Below, piece by piece: positions 25,175 to 32,999 of a stretch of DNA of 64,000 nt; positions within the stretch are counted from its first letter, which is position 1; every line of letters starts with the position of its first letter. The position numbers were made by a program, and so were the translations under genes. Source of the DNA: Acuticoccus sp. I52.16.1 (GTDB lineage Bacteria > Pseudomonadota > Alphaproteobacteria > Rhizobiales > Amorphaceae); the NCBI RefSeq assembly GCF_022865125.1, contig NZ_CP094828.1, positions 2,659,219-2,723,218 of the forward strand. Reading direction: 5' to 3'. Below the pieces are notes generated by a model. That model saw only the letters and a list, made by a program, of their open reading frames with translations. It searched no databases and was not told where the DNA came from.

Positions 25175-26037
25175 GGGCGGGCCTCGTAGGTGAAGACGCC
25201 GTTCTTGAGGACGTCGGCGCCGCGCGCCTCGACGCGGGCGACGAACGCCGCCGTTCCCTCGCCGGTGCGCCAAAAATGGAAGGCGATGGTATCGCCGGGG
25301 AAGACGGGGGCCGAGAACCGCGCGCCGAGGCGCTTGACGCGGGCCGGTTCGTTGCCGGCGAGCTCGGCCATCAGCGCGCGGCAGGCGATGCCGAAGGTCG
25401 AGAGGCCGTGCAGGATCGGCCGCTCGAACCCGGCGCGGCGGGCGACGTCGGGGTCGGAGTGCAGCGGGTTGAGGTCGCCGGAGAGGCGGTAGACGAGGGC
25501 GAGCTGCCGCGGCGTCTCGATCTTGACCACGCCGTCCGGCGCACGGTCCGGCACCTCGGCGGCCGCGCGCTTGGCGTCCGGTGCGCCGCCGAAACCGCCG
25601 GCGCCGCGGCAGAAGACGGTGTGGCGCACGGTGGCGACGTGGGTCGCGCCATCGTAAAGCTCGCGCGCCGTCACCAGGAGCGCGCCCTTGCCGGCGCCCT
25701 TGTCGACGATCTCTTCGATCACCGTGCGGCCGGTCAGCGTCCCCTCGGGCGGAAGGGGAGCGAAAAGTTCCATCTCCTGCTCGCCGTGGACCACCTTCAG
25801 GTAGTCGATCCCGGTCGCCGGGTCGCGCAGCCAGGCGCCGTCGTAGCACAGCACGTTGACCATCGCGGGCATCGCCTGGATGCCCTGACCGGCGTCGAGG
25901 AACACGAGCTGGCCCTTGTCGGTCGGATCGTCGCCGTAGCCGAGGCCGAGGGCGTAGATCGCCGCGTCGCGCCAGGACCAGGTCTGCGTCACCTCGGCGA
26001 GGTCCAGCGCGCCGAGGTAGGCGGGGTCGAGCGGCAT
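25171..26037 (-). CDS. MaoC/hydratase-2-type enoyl-CoA hydratase (double hot-dog)
   Basis: 288 residues from ATG 26037. The C-terminal half carries the hydratase-2 motif Y183-R-L-S-G-D188-L-N-P-L-H193 followed by FERPILHGLSTFG, the Asp/His pair that hydrates 2-enoyl-CoA to the (R)-3-hydroxyacyl-CoA. The N-terminal half is a second, non-catalytic hot-dog, the layout of peroxisomal-type hydratase 2. Its start overlaps the SDR stop (TGATG). Pairs naturally with the following SDR as the second and third steps of an (R)-specific beta-oxidation. Confidence 0.9.
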   Translation of the reverse strand: MPLDPAYLGALDLAEVTQTWSWRDAAIYALGLGYGDDPTDKGQLVFLDAGQGIQAMPAMVNVLCYDGAWLRDPATGIDYLKVVHGEQEMELFAPLPPEGTLTGRTVIEEIVDKGAGKGALLVTARELYDGATHVATVRHTVFCRGAGGFGGAPDAKRAAAEVPDRAPDGVVKIETPRQLALVYRLSGDLNPLHSDPDVARRAGFERPILHGLSTFGIACRALMAELAGNEPARVKRLGARFSAPVFPGDTIAFHFWRTGEGTAAFVARVEARGADVLKNGVFTYEARP

Positions 26038-26951
26038 CAGACCGGATCCCACGAGATGACGTCGGCCGAGCGCTCCAGCGGGGTCAGGTGTGGCTTGAAC
26101 GCGCCGGGAAGGGTTTCGGCGAGCGTCTCGGCCGTCCAGCCCTCGCTGCGGTGGATCGAGCGGACGGGGCGCGGCTGGTTGAAGAGGTAGATCTCGTTGT
26201 TGCGGGCCGAGAAGATCTGGCCCGAGATGCCGGCCGCCGCGTCCGAGCCGAGGAAGGCGACCAGCGGCGCGATCTTCTCCGGCGTCATCCGCTTCAGCTT
26301 GGCGACGCGGTCCTTGTCGGCCTCCGTCTCGGTCGGGATCGAGGAGACCATGCGCGACCAGGCGAACGGGGCGATGCAGTTGGAGCGCACGTTGACGCGG
26401 GCCATGTCCATCGCGATCGCGCGTGACAGGCCGACGATGCCGAGCTTGGCCGCCATGTAGTTGGCCTGGCCGAAGTTGCCGATGAGCCCGGCGGTCGACG
26501 TCATGTGGACGTAGGCGCCGCTCTGCTTCTCGCGGAAATGGCCGGCGACGGCGCGCGAGACGTTGAACGAGCCGAAGAGGTGGACTTCCAGCACGGCGCG
26601 GAACTGGTCGGGGTCCATCTTGTGGAAGATGGCGTCGCGCAGGATTCCGGCGTTGTTCACCACCAGGTCGACGCCGCCGAAATGGTCCATCGCGGTGGCG
26701 ACGATGCGCTGCACGGCGTCCCACTCGGTGACGCTCTCGGCGCTCGCGACCGCCTCGCCGCCGGCGGCGCGGATGGCGCCGGCGACCTCTTCGGCGGCGC
26801 CGGCATTGTCGGCCTCGCCGGTCAGCGTCACGCCGATGTCGTTGACGACGACCCGCGCGCCGTCGGCGGCGAGCCCTTCGGCGATCGCGCGGCCGACGCC
26901 CTGCCCGGCGCCGGTGACGATCGCGGTCTTGCCTTCGAGTATTTTGCTCAT
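26037..26951 (-). CDS. SDR dehydrogenase, MFE-2-like (R)-3-hydroxyacyl-CoA dehydrogenase
   Basis: 304 residues, longer than a plain SDR. TGAGQGVG at 13-20, NNAG at 99-102, S152, Y165 and K169 (ANYMAAK) are all in place. The segment GFGRAIAEGL equivalent plus VVNDIG and the extended C-terminus match the dehydrogenase part of peroxisomal multifunctional enzyme type 2. It would oxidise the hydroxyacyl-CoA made by the adjoining hydratase. Gene order (thiolase-like, SDR, hydratase, dehydrogenase) supports one degradation route. Confidence 0.85.
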   Translation of the reverse strand: MSKILEGKTAIVTGAGQGVGRAIAEGLAADGARVVVNDIGVTLTGEADNAGAAEEVAGAIRAAGGEAVASAESVTEWDAVQRIVATAMDHFGGVDLVVNNAGILRDAIFHKMDPDQFRAVLEVHLFGSFNVSRAVAGHFREKQSGAYVHMTSTAGLIGNFGQANYMAAKLGIVGLSRAIAMDMARVNVRSNCIAPFAWSRMVSSIPTETEADKDRVAKLKRMTPEKIAPLVAFLGSDAAAGISGQIFSARNNEIYLFNQPRPVRSIHRSEGWTAETLAETLPGAFKPHLTPLERSADVISWDPV

Positions 26952-26972
26952 CGTTTCTCCTTGGGGGCGCGG

Positions 26973-28151
26973 TCAGAGCGTGGCGGCGGTGCCGAGGACG
27001 GCGGTCGCCTGGCTCGACAGGACGCCGCCGTTGCCGTGGGCGAGGGCGATCTCGGCGCCCTCCACCTGCCGCGCGCCGGCCTCGCCGCGCAGTTGGATGA
27101 CGGCCTCGACGAGCGTGAAGAGCCCGTACATGCCGGGGTGGTTGCAGCTCAGCCCGCCACCGTTTGTGTTGACGGGGAGGGCGCCGCCGGGGGCGATCGC
27201 GCCGGAGGCGACGAACGCGCCGCCCTCGCCCTTGGCGCAGAACCCGAGGTCTTCCAGGAACATCAGCGTCAGAATCGTGAAGGCGTCGTAGAGCATCACG
27301 TGGTCGACGTGGGCCGGGGCTACGCCGGCCTCGGCCATCGCCGCGGCGCCGGAGCGGGTGGCGGCGGTGGTCGTGAGGTCGGGCATCGCGGCGATCTGCC
27401 GGTGGCTGACGGCGACGCCGGTGCCCAGCACCGGAACGGCGGGCTTGGCGAGGTCGCGCGCGCGGTCGGTCCGGGTGAGGACCAGCGCGGCGCCCCCGTC
27501 GGTGACGAGGCAGCAGTCGGCCTTGGAGAGCGGATCGCTGACGAGACGCGAGGCGAGGACGTCGTCGACGCTGAGCGGCCCGCGCTCCATCGCGGCGGGG
27601 TTCAGCGCGGCCCAGCGGCGCGCGGCGACGGCGACCGCGGCGAGGTCGGCGCGGGTGGTACCGTAGTCGTGCATGTGGCGTGCGGCGGCGAGGGCGTAGG
27701 ACGAGATCGGGTAGAGCGCGCCGTAGGGGGCCTCGAACGGCTGCGGGTCGGGCATCGCGGCGAGCTTGCCGCCGGCGCTGCGCTGGTTGGAGCCGTAGCA
27801 GACGAGGGCGACGTCGCACTGACCTGCCGCGAGCGCCGCCACCGCCGAGCGCAGGTGGAACAGGAACGACGCGCCGCCGACCATGGTGCCGTCGGCGTGC
27901 CTGAGGTGCGGCGCGAGGCCGAGCCGTTCGGCGACGTTGAGGACCGGGAGGCCCGAGGTCGACATCGCGCAGTAGAGGCCGTCGACGTCGGCCATCGTCA
28001 GCCCGCAGTCCTCGAGCGCCAGGAAGGCGGCCTCGGCGAGCTGGTCGAAGCCGGTGCGACCGGGGGCGTTCCAGCGGTTGGTGTTGCCGATGCCGGCGAT
28101 GGAGACCGCACCGCGCAGGGGGCTCGCACCGGCGCTGACGGCGGCGCTCAT
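26973..28151 (-). CDS. Thiolase-fold protein without catalytic cysteines (probable Ltp2-like aldolase)
   Basis: 392 residues from ATG 28151, overlapping the DUF35 stop (ATGA). The thiolase fold is clear (AVSIAGIGNTNRW near the N-terminus, NGGGLSCNHPGMYG with H338, and HGNGG at 372-376). The position where thiolases carry the nucleophilic Cys reads V-G-G-A-S-F-L (91-97), and the second Cys near the C-terminus is replaced in GNGGVLSSQ. Proteins of this type that pair with a DUF35 protein include Ltp2, which does retro-aldol cleavage of a steroid side-chain acyl-CoA. I infer a carbon-carbon lyase rather than an acetyl-CoA acyltransferase. Confidence 0.8.
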   Translation of the reverse strand: MSAAVSAGASPLRGAVSIAGIGNTNRWNAPGRTGFDQLAEAAFLALEDCGLTMADVDGLYCAMSTSGLPVLNVAERLGLAPHLRHADGTMVGGASFLFHLRSAVAALAAGQCDVALVCYGSNQRSAGGKLAAMPDPQPFEAPYGALYPISSYALAAARHMHDYGTTRADLAAVAVAARRWAALNPAAMERGPLSVDDVLASRLVSDPLSKADCCLVTDGGAALVLTRTDRARDLAKPAVPVLGTGVAVSHRQIAAMPDLTTTAATRSGAAAMAEAGVAPAHVDHVMLYDAFTILTLMFLEDLGFCAKGEGGAFVASGAIAPGGALPVNTNGGGLSCNHPGMYGLFTLVEAVIQLRGEAGARQVEGAEIALAHGNGGVLSSQATAVLGTAATL

Positions 28152-28531
28152 CGCCCGGCCTCCGCGGGGTCGAAGACGACCATCGCCTCCTCGCCGGTGC
28201 CGGCGATGCGCGCGGTGACGGGCATGCCGATGGCGACCGCATCCGGGTCTCCCTCGACGCGGCTCATCATCCGCGGCCCCTCGGCGAGGGTGACGATGGA
28301 GACGTTGTGCGCCCCGTCGCGGCGACGGACGGTGGTCGCGGCGTAGACCGTGCCGGCGCCGCTCGCGGCGACGAACGCCGGGGCGGCGGCGCCGCACGCC
28401 GTGCACAGCGCCTGCGGCGGGAACTGGTGGTGGCCGCAGGTGCAGCGCTGGATGGCGAAGGTGCCGGTGGCGAGGCGCTCGCGCCAGACGGCCTCGGGGC
28501 CGGGGCCGTCGAAGCGGGGGTCGGTGGTCAT
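28148..28531 (-). CDS. DUF35 zinc-ribbon/OB-fold partner of the thiolase-like protein
   Basis: 127 residues. The N-terminal helix WRERLATGTFAIQRC leads into a zinc ribbon with C30-x-C32 and C43-x-x-C46, then an OB fold. Such proteins bind acyl-CoA and form complexes with thiolase-like enzymes (for example the DUF35 part of ChsH2 with Ltp2). The genes overlap by 4 bp, as expected for complex partners. Not an enzyme on its own as far as is known. Confidence 0.9.
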   Translation of the reverse strand: MTTDPRFDGPGPEAVWRERLATGTFAIQRCTCGHHQFPPQALCTACGAAAPAFVAASGAGTVYAATTVRRRDGAHNVSIVTLAEGPRMMSRVEGDPDAVAIGMPVTARIAGTGEEAMVVFDPAEAGR

Positions 28532-29025
28532 CGGGGATCTCCGGAGGCGTCGCCGGTGGGCAGGAGGGCCGCATAGTCGACCGCCTCGGCGAACGGCAGC
28601 TCGGCGGCGGCCAGGAGCGCGGCACGGTGGGATGCGGCGACGGCGTCGGCGCCGAGGTGGCCGGCGGCGGCGAGGACGGCGAGCGGGTCGGCCGCCGCCA
28701 GAAGACGGCGCGCGAGGGCGGGGCCGAGCCGGCGCTGCGCCAGCACCGCGAGAAGCGGGTGCGCGGCGGGCGCGGCGGGGCCGTCCGCGGTCGGCGCATC
28801 GGCCAGTAGCAGGAGCGCGAGGCCGCGGGGGCCGACCGGACCGGTCAGCCGCACCGTCACGGGCACGCGGGCGGCGTCGAGCGCCTTGGCCCAGGCGGAG
28901 GCGGCGGCGGTCAGGGCGTCGGGCGCGGGGCCTTCGAGGGTGATGGCCGGAGCGCCGCGCAGCGCCCGCGCGAGGGTTTTGGCGAGGGCGGCGTCGTCCT
29001 GGCCTTCCAGCGTGATGGTGGTCAC
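28528..29025 (-). CDS. Small crotonase-like protein, divergent and short
   Basis: 165 residues, Ala/Leu rich. Function not recognised with certainty. The order of segments (VTVRLTGPVGPRGLALLLLAD, then RRLGPALARRLLAAADPL, then AAGHLGADAVA) recalls an enoyl-CoA hydratase/isomerase, but the usual oxyanion-hole core is missing and it is about 95 residues shorter. It overlaps the DUF35 gene by 4 bp and sits 3 bp after the intact enoyl-CoA hydratase gene. It may be a decayed paralogue or an accessory subunit. Confidence 0.6.
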   Translation of the reverse strand: MTTITLEGQDDAALAKTLARALRGAPAITLEGPAPDALTAAASAWAKALDAARVPVTVRLTGPVGPRGLALLLLADAPTADGPAAPAAHPLLAVLAQRRLGPALARRLLAAADPLAVLAAAGHLGADAVAASHRAALLAAAELPFAEAVDYAALLPTGDASGDPR

Positions 29026-29028
29026 GGC

Positions 29029-29814
29029 TCAGCGTCCTTTGAAGGTGGCGGGGCGCTTGTCCTGGAAGGCGGCGATGCCCTCGGCGGCGTCCTCGCTGGC
29101 CAGCAGCGGCGCCAGCAGCGCGATCTCATGGTCGAGCGCGGCGGTGAGGGGCATGTCGGCCCCGGCGCGCATCGCGGTCTTGGCGGCGCGCACGGCGAGC
29201 GGTGCGCGCGCGGCGATGCCGGCGGCGATCTCCACCGCGGTCTCGACGAGTGCGGCGGCCGGGACGACGCGGTCGACGAGCCCCATGCGGCGGGCGGCGA
29301 AGGCGTCGACCGAGGCGCCGGTGAGGGCGGCGAGCGCCTGCGGGCCGCGGCCGGCGCGGCGGCCCCACAGCTGCGTGCCGCCCGCGCCGGGGATGATGCC
29401 GAGCGCGATTTCCGGCTGGCCGAGTACCGCGGTGTCGCTCGCCACCACCAGGTCGCATCCGAGCGCGATCTCGCAGCCGCCGCCGAGGCAGTAGCCGGAG
29501 ACGGCGGCGACGACGGGGAGCCCCGTGTCGCGGATGGCGGCGAAGGCGGCGGCGTTCGGCGAGGCGGCGTAGGTGGCCGCCGTCTGCCCCGACAGCATGT
29601 CGACGTCGGCGCCGGCGGAGAACACCTCGGCCCCGCCGGTGAGGACGGCGGCGCGGATGTCGGGGTCGGCCTCGGCGGCGGCGAGGGCCGCGGCGATATC
29701 GGTCAAGACCCTGAGGTTGAGGGCGTTTCGCGCCTTCGGGCGGTCGATGGTGATGAGGATGACTGGTCCGCGGCGCGCCTGGTGCACGACTGGGCCCTGT
29801 TGCTCTTCCGGCAT
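29029..29814 (-). CDS. Enoyl-CoA hydratase/isomerase (crotonase family)
   Basis: 261 residues from ATG 29814. The crotonase features are present: RPKARNALN near residue 25, FSAGADVDML (first oxyanion-hole loop), SGYCLGGGCEIALGCD (second oxyanion-hole loop) and the Glu in QPEIALGIIPGAGGTQ. The ending FQDKRPATFKGR is typical of the family. First gene of the minus arm; its promoter region is shared with the divergent importer operon and contains a palindrome overlapping the likely -10. Confidence 0.92.
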   Translation of the reverse strand: MPEEQQGPVVHQARRGPVILITIDRPKARNALNLRVLTDIAAALAAAEADPDIRAAVLTGGAEVFSAGADVDMLSGQTAATYAASPNAAAFAAIRDTGLPVVAAVSGYCLGGGCEIALGCDLVVASDTAVLGQPEIALGIIPGAGGTQLWGRRAGRGPQALAALTGASVDAFAARRMGLVDRVVPAAALVETAVEIAAGIAARAPLAVRAAKTAMRAGADMPLTAALDHEIALLAPLLASEDAAEGIAAFQDKRPATFKGR

Positions 29815-29840
29815 GGGCTCCTCCCTGCGACGGAACCTCT

Positions 29841-29856
29841 CATACTGATCGGTATG
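29841..29856. promoter_or_regulatory. Palindrome, candidate TetR operator, minus-arm promoter
   Basis: CATACTGATCGGTATG is a 16-bp near-perfect palindrome (one mismatched pair, T/C) 27 bp upstream of the enoyl-CoA hydratase ATG. On the minus strand a TTGAAA followed 16 bp later by TACCGA runs into it, so a bound protein would block this promoter. Confidence 0.6.
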
Positions 29857-29948
29857 TACGCAATATCGAATTTCAAATTCCGCAATCTGCGAGAATAATA
29901 CGTAGGACTGCTTGAAATATGCGAGGCGGGCAGGGCTTGACGGTGAGG

Positions 29949-29964
29949 CATACTCGTCGGTACG
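29949..29964. promoter_or_regulatory. Second related palindrome, plus-arm promoter
   Basis: CATACTCGTCGGTACG shares 12 of 16 positions with the site at 29841 and lies between a TTGACG (29937-29942) and a TACGGT (29961-29966) that could be the plus-strand promoter of the importer operon. Two matching sites on divergent promoters suggest one repressor controls both arms, most simply the TetR encoded at 36056. Confidence 0.5.
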
Positions 29965-29988
29965 GTCCAGCCCAGGGAGGACGACACG

Positions 29989-30174
29989 ATGAAAACAACA
30001 ACGTCCGTCGCCGCATCCGGTCACGCCGCCTCGCGTTTCGCGGAGGTCGTTTCCGTCCGCTCGGAGCCTGTCCGGCGGCACGCGCCGCCACGCTGCGGAG
30101 CAGCCCCGGCGCCGGCCTCCCGCCCCGTCCGTGCCGTGATCGCATCGTCGCCGATCACCACCGGCCGCGACTGA
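29989..30174 (+). CDS. Possible small ORF or leader peptide, function unknown
   Basis: 61 codons from ATG 29989 with an excellent ribosome site (GGGAGG, 8 bases upstream). The peptide starts MKTTTSVAASGHAASRFAEV and is then rich in Arg, Pro and Ala with no recognisable domain. The 14-base stretch holding its ribosome site (CCCAGGGAGGACGA) is repeated exactly in front of the binding-protein gene. It may be a real small protein, a leader, or the remains of a duplicated gene start. The rest of the 29857-30304 gap contains only the candidate promoters and operators. Confidence 0.3.
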   Translation: MKTTTSVAASGHAASRFAEVVSVRSEPVRRHAPPRCGAAPAPASRPVRAVIASSPITTGRD

Positions 30175-30304
30175 TCCGCCGCCGCGGCGCCTTCGGGTGT
30201 CCGGCGTGATGCGCCCCGCGTGGCGCCGCCCGCCCAGCGCTTGGGCTCCATGCCGAAGGCCGGCCGCAAGAGCCGGTCCGAACAACATCCCAGGGAGGAC
30301 GATT

Positions 30305-31459
30305 GTGAACACGCTATTGAAAGGTCTCGCGCTCGGCGCGGCCGCTCTCGCGCTCGGTGCCGCCCCCGCGGCGGCTCAGGGCGACGGGCCGGTGAAGGTC
30401 GGTGTCATTTTCCCGCTATCGGGCGGCGCCGGTCCGCAGGGCAACCACGTCAACTGGGCCATCGAGGCGATGGCCGCGATGATCAACGAGGACGGCGGCG
30501 TCATGGGCCGGCAGATCGAGCTGGTCAGCCGCGACGACGAATCGACCCCCGCCGTCGGCGTCTCACGCGCCAACGAGCTGATTTCCGAGGGCGTCGAGGT
30601 CATCATCGAAGGGTGGAACAGCCCGGTGACGCTGGCCATGCAGCCGGTCATCAGCCGTGCCGGCATCCTCGACATCACCGCCATCTCCAAGGCGGACCCG
30701 ATCCTGTCGGGCGAGGGCAATCCGCTGCCGGTGCGCTTCAACTCGTCCAACGCGCAGGACGGTGAGGTGATCGCCAAGTACATCGCCGACAACGGGTTCA
30801 CCCGCGTCGCCTTCCTCACCGAGAACGACGCCTACGGCAACGGCGCACAGGCCGCCATCGAGGGCGCGCTTCAGGCGCTGGGCCACGAGTACGAGGCCGT
30901 CGCGGTCGAGAAGTTCCCGTTCGAGCAGGCCGACTTCCGCGTGCCCCTGTCCAGCGTGAAGGGCGCCAATCCCGATGTGACGGTGGCGATCAACGCCAAC
31001 GAGGGCCTCGGCATGCCGGCGCTCATCCGCCAGGCGAAGCGCTCGCGCCTGCCGGGCGAGTTGGTCGCCGCCGTCGGCACGGTGGCGCCGAGCGTGATCG
31101 ACGTCGCGGGCGAGGCCGCCAACGGCCTGATCGGCGCGGACATCTACTTCCCCAATGTCGAGCCGTTCGCCTCCAACGAGATGAATCAGCGCTTCATCGC
31201 CAAGACCGAAGAGCTGCACGACTACACGCCGGACAAGTTCATGGCACTCGGCGCGGCGGCGCTACAGGTCTGGGCGAAGGCGGTGGAAGAGGCCGAAAGC
31301 TTCGACAAGGAGGCGGTCGCCAAAACGATCCGCGGCGGCACCTTCACCGGCACGATCCTGGGCGACATCACCTTCGAGGACAACGGGCAGCTGAAGTCGA
31401 ACCATTATTTGTTCGACGTGGTCGACGGGAAGATCGTCGTCCGCGAGCAGAACAGCTGA
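30305..31459 (+). CDS. Branched-chain amino acid-type ABC substrate-binding protein
   Basis: 384 residues from GTG 30305, preceded by GGGAGGACGATT. Signal peptide (MNTLLKGLALGAAALALGAA, cleaved around AAAQG), then VKVGVIFPLSGGAGPQG, the hallmark of LivK/Peripla_BP_6 proteins. Further family segments: IELVSRDDESTPAVGVSRANELI and FTRVAFLTENDAYGNG. Delivers the substrate of the plus-arm importer. Proteins of this family also bind aromatic acids and other carboxylates, which fits the CoA-ligase gene downstream better than amino acids do. Confidence 0.9.
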   Translation: MNTLLKGLALGAAALALGAAPAAAQGDGPVKVGVIFPLSGGAGPQGNHVNWAIEAMAAMINEDGGVMGRQIELVSRDDESTPAVGVSRANELISEGVEVIIEGWNSPVTLAMQPVISRAGILDITAISKADPILSGEGNPLPVRFNSSNAQDGEVIAKYIADNGFTRVAFLTENDAYGNGAQAAIEGALQALGHEYEAVAVEKFPFEQADFRVPLSSVKGANPDVTVAINANEGLGMPALIRQAKRSRLPGELVAAVGTVAPSVIDVAGEAANGLIGADIYFPNVEPFASNEMNQRFIAKTEELHDYTPDKFMALGAAALQVWAKAVEEAESFDKEAVAKTIRGGTFTGTILGDITFEDNGQLKSNHYLFDVVDGKIVVREQNS

Positions 31460-31479
31460 GGCTCGGGCGAGACCCCGTC

Positions 31480-32259
31480 ATGGCCACTCCCCAGACCGAC
31501 CCGGCGCTGAAGGTCGTGGACCTCGGCGTCTCCTTCGGGGCGCTGCGTGCGCTCGACGGGGTCTCGTTCGACGTGTCGCGGGGCGAGATCCTCGGGATCA
31601 TCGGCCCCAACGGCGCCGGCAAGAGCACCTGCTACAACGCCACCACCAACATGGTGAAGCGCGACGGCAAGGTCTTCATCGCCGGTTCCGACGTGACCGA
31701 CGTGCCGCCCCATCGGCTCGCCGGTCTCGGCTTGCGGCGGGCGTTCCAGCAGAACGCCTTCTTCGCAGACCTCACCGTGCTGGAGAACATGATCGCCGTG
31801 ATCCAGCACGCGCACGGTTCGGGCCTGGCGCGCACGGTGTTCCTGCCGCACGCGGCCCGTGCCTGCGCCAAGGAGGCGCGCAAGGTCGCCGCGGCGGCGC
31901 TGGTGCGCATGGGGATCGAACCGCACTACCACGCCGCGCGGCCGACCGAGATCCCGTACGGCACGCAGCGTGCCCTCTCCATCGCGCTCGCCAATGCGAC
32001 GGGCGCCGACATCCTGCTTCTCGACGAGCCGGCCGCGGGACTGGGCGGCGAGGACATGAAGGCCCTCGTCGCCCTCATGCTCGCGCTCAAGGCCGAAGGC
32101 GTCGCCCTCGTCGTCATCGAACATCACATGGACCTCATCATGAGCGTCACCGACCGGATCGTCGTGCTCGACCAGGGGCGGATGATCGCATCCGGCACGC
32201 CTGCCGAGATCCGCACTTCGCCCGCGGTGCTGGAAGCCTACCTGGGGCGTCCGCAATGA
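31480..32259 (+). CDS. livG: Branched-chain-type ABC transporter ATP-binding protein LivG
   Basis: 259 residues. Walker A GPNGAGKST (about 44-52), the signature region appears as PYGTQRALSIA, a LivG-type variant of LSGGQ, Walker B ILLLDEP and the switch His in VIEHHMDLIM. C-terminal VLEAYLG is the standard LivG/LivF ending. It energises import with LivF. It is separated by 20 bp from the binding-protein gene and overlaps livF by 4 bp. Confidence 0.92.
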   Translation: MATPQTDPALKVVDLGVSFGALRALDGVSFDVSRGEILGIIGPNGAGKSTCYNATTNMVKRDGKVFIAGSDVTDVPPHRLAGLGLRRAFQQNAFFADLTVLENMIAVIQHAHGSGLARTVFLPHAARACAKEARKVAAAALVRMGIEPHYHAARPTEIPYGTQRALSIALANATGADILLLDEPAAGLGGEDMKALVALMLALKAEGVALVVIEHHMDLIMSVTDRIVVLDQGRMIASGTPAEIRTSPAVLEAYLGRPQ

Positions 32260-32999
32260 GCGTGGCGGCCGCGCCGGTCCTCGCCGTCGAGGGTCTCACC
32301 GCCGACTATGCCGGCAACCGCGCGCTCACCGTCGCCCGGCTGGCGCTGAGCGAGGGCGAGCTTCTGGGTGTCGTCGGCGCCAACGGGGCGGGCAAGTCGA
32401 CCCTCGTCGGGGCGATCCTCGGCTGGTCGCGCGGGGCGCCGCGCTATGCCGGCTCGGTGACGTTGGACGGGGAGGAGATCGCCGGGCTCGGCACGCCGAA
32501 GCGCGTGCGCCGCGGGCTGCTCTTGATCCCCGAAAGCCGGCTGATCTTCGGCACCATGACGGTGGCCGACAATCTCGCCCACGCGGCGAGCACCAACGAC
32601 GCCGGCGGACGGCGGATCTATTCGCTGGACGAGATCTACGACCTCTTCCCCAACCTCGCCAAGCGGCGCGGCCACCTCGGCAGTCAGCTTTCGGGCGGCG
32701 AGCGGCAGATGCTGGGGATCGCCCGCGCGCTGCGCCTCGCCCCGCGGGTGCTGCTCCTCGACGAGCCGTCCATCGGGCTGGCGCCCAAACTGGTGCACAC
32801 GGTGCTCGCAACGATCCGCGCTCTCGCCGACGACGGCCTCACCGTGCTCCTCATCGAGCAGAACGTGATGGCCGCCATCGAGGTCGTCGACCGCGTCGCC
32901 CTCCTGGAGCGGGGCCGCGTCGTCGCGGAGGGGACGGCGGCGGCGATGCGCACCGACCACCGCATCGCCGAGGCCTATCTCGGAGGGGCGGCGGCATGA
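32256..32999 (+). CDS. livF: Branched-chain-type ABC transporter ATP-binding protein LivF
   Basis: 247 residues. Walker A GANGAGKST, LSGGERQMLGIARAL signature, VLLLDEPSIGLAPKLV and LLIEQNVMAAIEV, which are diagnostic for LivF. Ends with AEAYLGG. Forms the ATPase heterodimer with LivG; its stop overlaps the livH start. Confidence 0.93.
   Translation: MSVAAAPVLAVEGLTADYAGNRALTVARLALSEGELLGVVGANGAGKSTLVGAILGWSRGAPRYAGSVTLDGEEIAGLGTPKRVRRGLLLIPESRLIFGTMTVADNLAHAASTNDAGGRRIYSLDEIYDLFPNLAKRRGHLGSQLSGGERQMLGIARALRLAPRVLLLDEPSIGLAPKLVHTVLATIRALADDGLTVLLIEQNVMAAIEVVDRVALLERGRVVAEGTAAAMRTDHRIAEAYLGGAAA

Noticed and set aside
25171-28242. Minus frame of 1023 codons across the hydratase, SDR and thiolase-like genes
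   Set aside because: Only its last 288 codons are the hydratase-2 protein; the rest is Arg-rich shadow.
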